In this document: piece by piece, positions 1 to 4,854 of the stretch
How positions within the stretch are numbered: position 1 is the first letter of the stretch
Layout of the letters: each line of letters opens with the position of its first letter
Assembly: GCA_012514855.1 (NCBI GenBank)
Contig: JAAYZL010000395.1
Location: forward strand, 1 to 6,420
DNA: 6,420 nucleotides
Reading direction: 5' to 3'
Source of the DNA: Clostridiales bacterium
GTDB taxonomy: Bacteria; Bacillota_A; Clostridia; Christensenellales; Aristaeellaceae
Program-made: the position numbers and the translations under genes
The notes under the pieces: generated by a model
Told to the model about the DNA's origin: nothing
Database searches by the model: none
What the model saw: only the letters and a program-made list of their open reading frames with translations

Positions 1-118
1 GACGGCTCGCACACCATCTCTCGCGGCGGCTTTAGTTGGAATCCTCTGGTGCATGTGGAGCCAAGCGGGGCGCTGACGCTCGGCGGCGGCGGGACGCTCA
101 CGCTCGACGGCAAAGGCG
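1..118 (+). CDS. Fragment of a beta-helix/adhesin-like surface protein, open at the left edge, cut off on the right
   Basis: Frame 1 from base 1 reads without a stop as a low-complexity sequence with the pieces DGSHTISRGGF, NPLVHVEPSGALTLGG and GGTLTLDGKGG. Alternating Thr/Leu/Val with Gly, and the pattern 'V-x-x-G-A-L-T-L ... G-T-L-T-L-D-G', is typical of the short strands of right-handed beta-helix repeats in large secreted or cell-wall proteins of Gram-positive anaerobes. No start, signal peptide, anchor or stop is visible, so only about 39 codons of an internal segment are present. Frame 1 stays open to a stop ending at 582, but beyond about 120 it is an Arg/Gly-rich shadow of the thiolase in frame 2. 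The protein is unrelated to the CoA genes that follow. The family assignment rests on composition and pattern only; the exact right end is uncertain by about 10-15 bases. Confidence 0.4.
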
Positions 119-133
119 GCGGAGAATGCCTTC

Positions 134-1129
134 ATGGCGCGCATGTGCAGCCTGAAGGCGGGCATTCCCGTCGAGGCCACCGCGCTGACGGTGAACCGGC
201 TGTGCTCGTCCGGATTGCAGGCCGTTTTGACCGCGTCGCAGGAGATCGGGTGCGGCCTTTGCGACGTCGCCGCGGCCGGCGGCGCCGAGAGCATGGACAA
301 CATCCCCTTTTACCTTCGCAGGGCGCGCTTTGGATACCGCATGGGGCACGCCGAGCTGGAGGACGGTCTGGTCACGGCGCTGTCCGATCCGATGACGCGC
401 GACCACATGGGAATTACCGCGGAGAACATCGCGAGAAAGATGGGCATCACCCGCGAGGATCAGGATCAGTACGCGGTCTTGAGCCAGAATCGCGCGGAGG
501 CGGCGCGAAACGCCGGCAAGTTCAAGGACGAAATCGTGCCGGTAGAGGTCAGGGTCAACCGCAAGGAGGTCCGGATTTTTGACACGGACGAGCATATCCG
601 CGACGGTTCGACGGTTGAAAACCTCGCAAAGCTGAAGCCCGCGTTTGTACACGACGGCACGGGCACGGTCACGGCCGGCAACGCCTCGGGCATCAACGAC
701 GCAGGCGCGGCGGTAATCCTGATGCGGGAGAGCGAGGCGCGCCGGCGCGGCCTTGCGCCGATCGTCGGCGTCGCCGGCGCGGCGGTCGCGGGCGTCGAAC
801 CGGCGTTAATGGGGCTCGGCCCGATTCCGGCGGTTCGAAAGCTGCTTGACAGGACGGGGCTGTCGCTCAAGGACATCGGGCTGATCGAGCTGAACGAGGC
901 GTTCGCGTCGCAGGCGCTCGCGTGTATCCGCGAATTGGGGCTGGATCTTGAAAGAACCAACGTCAACGGCAGCGGCATCTCCATGGGCCATCCGATCGGT
1001 GCGACGGGCGCGATCATCGCCATCAAGTTGATGAACGAGATGACGCGCCGCCGGGTGCGCTACGGCATCGCCGCGCTGTGCATCGGCGGCGGGCAGGGCC
1101 TCGCAGTGCTGTTTGAGCTGTGTCGATAA
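134..1129 (+). CDS. Acetyl-CoA C-acyltransferase (thiolase), N-terminally truncated
   Basis: A thiolase, which cleaves 3-ketoacyl-CoA with CoA or, in reverse, condenses two acyl-CoAs in the cytoplasm. Numbered from ATG 134, the acyl-accepting nucleophile is C24 in NRLCSSGLQAV. NEAF starts at N254, the catalytic histidine is H286 in GHPIGATGA, and the second catalytic cysteine is C316 in LCIGGGQG. The C-terminal part is complete and ends at TAA. In the intact second thiolase of this window the nucleophile is C89, so about 65 N-terminal residues are missing. Thiolase-like sequence (ENAF, then MARMCSLKAGIP) begins just before the ATG at about 122, but frame 2 has a TGA at 74-76 and no thiolase sequence upstream. 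A GGAG at 121-124 lies 9 bases before ATG 134 and may be fortuitous. Without the first strands of the N-terminal domain the product is probably inactive as it stands, unless the left edge is an assembly error. Family is certain; substrate length is not. Confidence 0.85.
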   Translation: MARMCSLKAGIPVEATALTVNRLCSSGLQAVLTASQEIGCGLCDVAAAGGAESMDNIPFYLRRARFGYRMGHAELEDGLVTALSDPMTRDHMGITAENIARKMGITREDQDQYAVLSQNRAEAARNAGKFKDEIVPVEVRVNRKEVRIFDTDEHIRDGSTVENLAKLKPAFVHDGTGTVTAGNASGINDAGAAVILMRESEARRRGLAPIVGVAGAAVAGVEPALMGLGPIPAVRKLLDRTGLSLKDIGLIELNEAFASQALACIRELGLDLERTNVNGSGISMGHPIGATGAIIAIKLMNEMTRRRVRYGIAALCIGGGQGLAVLFELCR

Positions 1130-1133
1130 GGGG
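1128..1133 (+). promoter_or_regulatory. Ribosome binding site deciding the start of the VOC-fold gene
   Basis: AAGGGG overlaps the thiolase stop codon and lies 6 bases before ATG 1140. It favours this start over an in-frame upstream start at 1113, which would place an unrelated MSCVDKGCA extension before the fold. Confidence 0.6.
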
Positions 1134-1139
1134 TGCGCG

Positions 1140-1553
1140 ATGGAAAACCTGAGGATGCATCACGTTGGAATCGTCATGATGAGCCGCGAGCGCGCGGAGG
1201 ACTTCCTGCGCATTTTCGGCTTCGAGATCGAACGGGAGGAATACGTGGAGGTCTATGCCGCGCAGTGCATATTCACCAAGCACCGTCCGGGCGAGACGGC
1301 GATCGAGCTGATCGTTCCGGACAGGGGTGTGCTGACACAGTACAACGGCGGGAAAGGAGGGCTGCATCACATCGCGCTGGAGACGCGCGACGCGGAGGCG
1401 ACGCGCGCGCGCTTTGAGAAGGACGGGCGCGGGATGCTCGAGAAGGCGGCGGTCCCCGGCGCGTGCGGAATCATCGTCAACTTTCTGCGGCCCAGGTTCG
1501 GCGCGGGGATACTGGTGGAATTTGTAGAGCGCGTGGCGCATGACGCGGTGTAG
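1140..1553 (+). CDS. VOC-superfamily protein, methylmalonyl-CoA epimerase-like
   Basis: A 137-residue protein of the vicinal oxygen chelate (glyoxalase) fold with two beta-alpha-beta-beta-beta modules. It opens with MHHVGIV (H8), has AIELIVP (E56), LHHIALET (H76/H77) and ends with FLRPRFGAGILVEFVE (E127). The first-module His, the His 50 residues before the last Glu, and the final ILVEFVE strand match the metal-ligand layout of methylmalonyl-CoA epimerase, whose signature near the end is FLHPKS..GVLIEL. That enzyme shifts the alpha-proton of (R)/(S)-methylmalonyl-CoA using a divalent metal. The His of the usual FLHP is Arg here, so the acyl group may differ. It sits 10 bases after the truncated thiolase and 38 bases before an intact one, which supports a CoA-thioester substrate, perhaps a 2-methyl acyl-CoA. 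No mutase or decarboxylase subunit is visible to confirm the methylmalonyl route. Alternatives are another VOC lyase or dioxygenase; the fold is firm, the reaction is inferred. Confidence 0.75.
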   Translation: MENLRMHHVGIVMMSRERAEDFLRIFGFEIEREEYVEVYAAQCIFTKHRPGETAIELIVPDRGVLTQYNGGKGGLHHIALETRDAEATRARFEKDGRGMLEKAAVPGACGIIVNFLRPRFGAGILVEFVERVAHDAV

Positions 1554-1576
1554 CCGAGAAAAATACACCCGTGAAC

Positions 1577-1582
1577 GGAGGG
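1577..1582 (+). promoter_or_regulatory. Ribosome binding site deciding the start of the second thiolase
   Basis: GGAGGG lies 9 bases before ATG 1592. It directly abuts ATG 1583 and lies inside the reading frame that would begin at GTG 1571, so those two in-frame starts are unlikely. Confidence 0.65.
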
Positions 1583-1591
1583 ATGATACGG

Positions 1592-2788
1592 ATGAGCCGT
1601 GAAGTCGTTTTTGTCGAGGTCGCCCGATCCGCATTCGGCAGGCAGGGCGGAGCGTTTCGGGACTTGCCGGCGTCCGAGCTGGGCGGTTACGTCATCAAGA
1701 GGCTGGTCGAAAAAAGCGGGATTGACCCCAGGGAGATCGATGGCGTCGTCATGGGCTCCGCGTACAATGATTTGCAGACGATCTCGCTGGCGCGGTATTG
1801 CGCGCAGGCCGGGGGGCTTCCCTTCGAGGTCACGGGCACCACCGTGGAGATGCAGTGCGGCTCGGGCATCGCCAGTATCAACCATGCCGCGTGGGAGATC
1901 GCCATGGGCGTTCAGGATGTCGTTATCGCAGGCGGCTGCGAGTCCTGCAGCACGGCTCCCGCCAAGTTTTCCACCGCATCCGTTCCCTACAGGATGATCG
2001 CCCCGGCGGCGGTTGCGCAGCGCCTTACGCCCTACGCCAAGCGCGACATCTCCATGATCGAAATCAGCGACAATCTGGCGGAAATGTTCGGTATTTCGCG
2101 CGAAGCGTGCGACGAATTCGCCTTCAACAGCCAGACCCGGCTGCAGAGGGGCTATTTGAGCGGCGTGATCGGGCCGGAGATCGTCCCCTACGTCTATCCG
2201 GCGACGCGCAAGGCGCCGGAGGTTACAATCGACAAGGACGAGCATCCGCGCGCGGGCACCACGATGGAGCGCCTCTCGAAGCTCGCGTCGGTGCGCGACG
2301 GAGGCGTGACGACCGCGGGAAACGCCTCCGGCTTGAACGACGGCGCCGCGTTTGTTCTGATGATGACCGCGGAGAAGGCGAAGCGGCTCGGCTATAGGCC
2401 GCGGGCGCGCTGGATCGCGGGCGCGCACATAGGCTGCGAGCCGGAACTGATGGGCCTTGGCGCGGGGCGCGCGCTTCTTAAGGCGCTCCGGATCGCAAAA
2501 CTGGATCTGAAGGCGATGGACGTCATCGAATGCAACGAGGCGTTTGCGGCGCAAAACCTGGCCGTGATTCGCGAGCTCGAGCAGAAAACCGGCGAAGCGA
2601 TCGATATGCGGAAGTGGAACCCGAACGGCGGAGCGATCGCGATCGGGCACCCCAACGGGGCCTCCGGGGGACGCGTCTGCATGTTTGCCATGCAGCAACT
2701 CGCGGCGACGGGGGGAAAATACGGGGCGTTCACCTCCTGCTGTGGGGGCGGACAGGGCACCGCCGCGATTGTCGAAAACCTGCCGTGA
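1592..2788 (+). CDS. Thiolase family acetyl-CoA acyltransferase, complete, divergent subtype
   Basis: A full-length thiolase of 398 residues, near the usual 390-400. It begins MSREVVFVEVARSAFGRQGG, the normal N-terminal strand followed by the R-(T/S)-x-x-G-R motif. The nucleophile is C89 in EMQCGSG, NEAF starts at N315, H353 lies in AIGHPNGASGG, and C383 lies in TSCCGGGQG, aligning with the Cys of the usual CxGGG. All catalytic residues are therefore present. It differs from the upstream thiolase in the loop domain (ESCSTAPAKF, then PYAKRDISMIEISDN), in GHPNGASGG rather than GHPIGATGA, and in an adjacent C384. A tandem duplication is therefore unlikely, and a different acyl specificity, for example a branched or longer 3-ketoacyl-CoA, is possible. 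ATG 1592 is chosen because of the GGAGGG 9 bases upstream. Distances of 38 and 69 bases to its neighbours fit one operon. Substrate is unknown; the condensing direction cannot be excluded. Confidence 0.9.
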   Translation: MSREVVFVEVARSAFGRQGGAFRDLPASELGGYVIKRLVEKSGIDPREIDGVVMGSAYNDLQTISLARYCAQAGGLPFEVTGTTVEMQCGSGIASINHAAWEIAMGVQDVVIAGGCESCSTAPAKFSTASVPYRMIAPAAVAQRLTPYAKRDISMIEISDNLAEMFGISREACDEFAFNSQTRLQRGYLSGVIGPEIVPYVYPATRKAPEVTIDKDEHPRAGTTMERLSKLASVRDGGVTTAGNASGLNDGAAFVLMMTAEKAKRLGYRPRARWIAGAHIGCEPELMGLGAGRALLKALRIAKLDLKAMDVIECNEAFAAQNLAVIRELEQKTGEAIDMRKWNPNGGAIAIGHPNGASGGRVCMFAMQQLAATGGKYGAFTSCCGGGQGTAAIVENLP

Positions 2789-2843
2789 GGGAGATTGCGA
2801 GGAGGCCGTCCGCGCGATTCCATGCGAGCGGGCGCGAAATGGA

Positions 2844-2849
2844 GAGGAG
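2844..2849 (+). promoter_or_regulatory. Ribosome binding site supporting a GTG start for the short-chain dehydrogenase
   Basis: GAGGAG lies 8 bases before GTG 2858. In-frame TTG 2795 and ATG 2822 would add an Arg-rich tail, MRAGAKWRGEST, unlike the family, and lack a suitably spaced site. Confidence 0.6.
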
Positions 2850-2857
2850 AAAGCACA

Positions 2858-3607
2858 GTGTATCGTTCTTTTGAAGACAGGGTCGCCGTCGTGACCGGCG
2901 CAGCGCAAGGCATCGGCCTCGGGATCGCCGAGAGGTTTGTCCGGGAAAAGGTCGGCGGCATCGCCATACTGGACTGGAATGCGGACGCGGTCGAGGCGGC
3001 GGGGGAGCGATTGCGCGCGATGGGAGGCGGCAAGGTGCTGGCGCTGCGGTGCGATGTGTCGGATTACGGCGCGGTCGCCGAGGTCATGGGGCGAATCGAG
3101 GCCGAGTTTGGGAGAATCGACATACTCGTCAACAATGCGGGCATCACGCGCGACGCCATGTTCCACAAGATGACCGCGGAGCAGTGGCGCGCCGTCGTCG
3201 ACGTCAACCTCAACGGCACCTTCAACTGCACGCACAGCGTAATCAACGGCATGCGCGACCGCGGATTCGGTCGGATTGTCAGTATTGCCTCCACAAGCGC
3301 CTACGGCAATGTCGGTCAGGCCAACTACGCGGCGAGCAAGGCCGCCATCATCGGCTTTATGAAGACACTTGCGAAGGAGGGCGCGCGCAAGGGCATCACG
3401 GCCAACGCCATCGCGCCGGACTTCATCGATACGGACATGATGCGCGCGGTGCCCGCCGACTTCCTTGAGAGGCGCATTCTGGAGGCCCCGATGCGGCGCA
3501 TGGGCTCGGTCGACGAATTGGCGTCGGCCTGCGTGTTCCTTGCCAGCGACGAGGCCAGCTACGTTTCAGGCGTATGCCTCGACTGCACCGGGGCGATCCG
3601 CACCTGA
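2858..3607 (+). CDS. Short-chain dehydrogenase/reductase, FabG-like 3-hydroxyacyl(-CoA) dehydrogenase
   Basis: A 249-residue classical SDR, the normal length for FabG/PhaB/HSD10-type enzymes, which interconvert 3-hydroxyacyl and 3-ketoacyl thioesters. The cofactor motif TGAAQGIG is residues 13-20 and NNAG is 92-95. D39 ends the second strand (AILDWN), which normally selects NAD(H) over NADP(H). Y157 and K161 in NYAASK are the catalytic pair. The usual catalytic serine is S145; it lies 12 rather than the common 13 residues before the Tyr, so the loop is one residue shorter than in E. coli FabG. After the active site the family's 'PG' reads PDF, with D188 in place of Gly. The start is GTG, chosen for its ribosome binding site. 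Its place between a thiolase and an HBD-type dehydrogenase, and its NAD-type pocket, argue for a catabolic acyl-CoA role rather than fatty acid synthesis. The exact substrate and stereochemistry are inferred. Confidence 0.88.
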   Translation: MYRSFEDRVAVVTGAAQGIGLGIAERFVREKVGGIAILDWNADAVEAAGERLRAMGGGKVLALRCDVSDYGAVAEVMGRIEAEFGRIDILVNNAGITRDAMFHKMTAEQWRAVVDVNLNGTFNCTHSVINGMRDRGFGRIVSIASTSAYGNVGQANYAASKAAIIGFMKTLAKEGARKGITANAIAPDFIDTDMMRAVPADFLERRILEAPMRRMGSVDELASACVFLASDEASYVSGVCLDCTGAIRT

Positions 3608-3680
3608 TCGGCTCTGCCAAGGCGGTGCCGAAGGAACCGCCGCGGACCGACGCCGACGCGATTAGGCGACCCGCGGCATG

Positions 3681-3687
3681 GGAGGAG
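3681..3687 (+). promoter_or_regulatory. Ribosome binding site for the HBD-type dehydrogenase
   Basis: GGAGGAG lies 6 bases before ATG 3694. It rules out the longer in-frame opening from 3574, which overlaps the end of the previous gene and encodes no recognisable sequence. Confidence 0.7.
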
Positions 3688-3693
3688 AAGAGG

Positions 3694-4854
3694 ATGAAAA
3701 TCGAAGCGATGAAAACGGTCTGTGTCGTCGGCGCGGGCGACATGGGGCACGGAATTGCGCAGCTTGCCCTGATGGGCGACTTCAATACCAACCTGTGCGA
3801 TGTAAAAATGGAGTTTGTCGCGAAGGGCATCTCCCGCATCAACGCGAGCCTTGCAAAGCTGGTTGCAAAGGGGGCGTGCAAAAGCGAGGTCCTGGAGGCG
3901 AGCCTGCACGGAAGACTGCGCGGGTTTACGAGCATTGCGGACGCGGCGAAGGACGCGGATCTCACAATCGAGGTGGTTTCCGAAAAAATACCGATAAAGG
4001 AATCCGTGCTGCGCGCAATTTCGGCCGCCGTGAGGCCGGACGCAATTATCGCGACCAATACATCCACCATGAGCATCACATTGCTTTCGCGGTTTGTCGA
4101 CCGCCCGGAGCGCTTTGTCGGCACGCACTATTTCAATCCGGCGGTGCTCATGCGCCTTGTGGAAGTCATTGACGGGGAGCGGACGTCGAAAGAAACCGCG
4201 CAGTTCGCGCTGGATTATGTCGAAAAGATCGGCAAAATATCCGTTCATGCCAAGAAGGATACCCCCGGCTTTATCGCCAACCGCATCAATATTCCCTCCG
4301 TCGTCTACAATGGCCTGTGTATGGATGTGGACGGCATTTCCGCGGAGGACATCGACGCGACGATGATGAAAACCGGCCTGCGCATGGGGCCGATGGAGCT
4401 TGTGGACTACACGGGCAGCGACATCCTTTCGAGCTGTCTGGAATATTACCGCGAGCACCTTTCCCCCGAGTACACGGACTCCGCGGTCCGAAGAAAGCTG
4501 CTTGACGCCGGCAAATACGGAAAGAAGACCGGCGAAGGCTTCTATATTTGGCCGGAGAGCGGGCGGCCGGCGATCAATTTGGACGCTTCCACCGGCAAAT
4601 ACGATCCACGAATCCCGTATTTCATCGAAGCCAACGAGGCCTGCAAGCTCTTCGAGGAGGGCGTCTGCAGTTTGGAAGATTGCGACAAGGCCATGGAATA
4701 CGGGTTCAATACGCCCGGTCCCATCTCGTTTATCCGCGGATACGCGCCGGAGGAAGTGGCGGCGACACTCAACAGGGTGGCAGAGCATTTCGGCAAGGAG
4801 ATTTTCCGCCCGGTCGATATGATTGTGTGCGGAGAATACAGGCGGGAAAAATGA
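3694..4854 (+). CDS. 3-hydroxyacyl-CoA dehydrogenase (HBD/FadB family) with a second C-terminal domain
   Basis: A 386-residue enzyme that oxidises (S)-3-hydroxyacyl-CoA to 3-ketoacyl-CoA with NAD+. The Rossmann domain (about 1-182) has GAGDMGHGIAQ from G13 and D36 at the end of the second strand, fitting NAD. S124 in NTSTMSIT, H145 in THYFNPA and E157 in RLVEVID form the known Ser/His/Glu active site, with family spacing (21 and 12 residues). N196 lies in TPGFIANRI. The first helical dimerisation domain ends near GKKTGEGFYIW. A further segment of about 95-100 residues follows, containing FIEANEACKLFEEG and EYGFNTPGPISFIRGY, which resembles the repeated C-terminal 3HCDH unit of FadB. Classical HBD proteins are only about 280 residues long, and there is no enoyl-CoA hydratase domain in front. 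The gene lies 86 bases after the SDR; its TGA overlaps the ligase start, so translation of the two is probably coupled. Function is firm; chain length preference is unknown. Confidence 0.92.
   Translation: MKIEAMKTVCVVGAGDMGHGIAQLALMGDFNTNLCDVKMEFVAKGISRINASLAKLVAKGACKSEVLEASLHGRLRGFTSIADAAKDADLTIEVVSEKIPIKESVLRAISAAVRPDAIIATNTSTMSITLLSRFVDRPERFVGTHYFNPAVLMRLVEVIDGERTSKETAQFALDYVEKIGKISVHAKKDTPGFIANRINIPSVVYNGLCMDVDGISAEDIDATMMKTGLRMGPMELVDYTGSDILSSCLEYYREHLSPEYTDSAVRRKLLDAGKYGKKTGEGFYIWPESGRPAINLDASTGKYDPRIPYFIEANEACKLFEEGVCSLEDCDKAMEYGFNTPGPISFIRGYAPEEVAATLNRVAEHFGKEIFRPVDMIVCGEYRREK

Noticed and set aside
71..120. GGC/GCG-rich repeats in the left edge
   Set aside because: They reflect Gly-rich coding sequence of the surface-protein fragment. 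No regular spaced repeat units, so neither a CRISPR nor an origin.
49..582. A 177-codon plus-strand frame starting in the surface-protein fragment
   Set aside because: Only its first part (to about 118) looks protein-like. The rest overlaps the thiolase in another frame and is Arg/Gly-rich shadow sequence.
2789..2857. Possible internal promoter in the 69-base gap before the SDR
   Set aside because: No convincing -35/-10 pair was seen; the gap holds only a ribosome binding site.
1367..3235. A 622-codon open frame on the minus strand
   Set aside because: It lies across the VOC gene, the whole second thiolase and part of the SDR, all of which have clear catalytic motifs. Its translation is rich in Arg, His, Asp and Ala with no recognisable domain, as expected opposite GC-rich third codon positions.
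3621..3641. Small inverted repeat GGCGGT / ACCGCC with a 9-base loop between the SDR and the HBD-type gene
   Set aside because: A 6-bp stem with no following T run in GC-rich DNA is easily due to chance; it is not enough to call a terminator or regulator inside what looks like one operon.
3559..4788. A 409-codon open frame on the minus strand
   Set aside because: It is antisense to the HBD-type dehydrogenase; composition is Arg/His-rich without motifs. It is a shadow of a high-GC gene.
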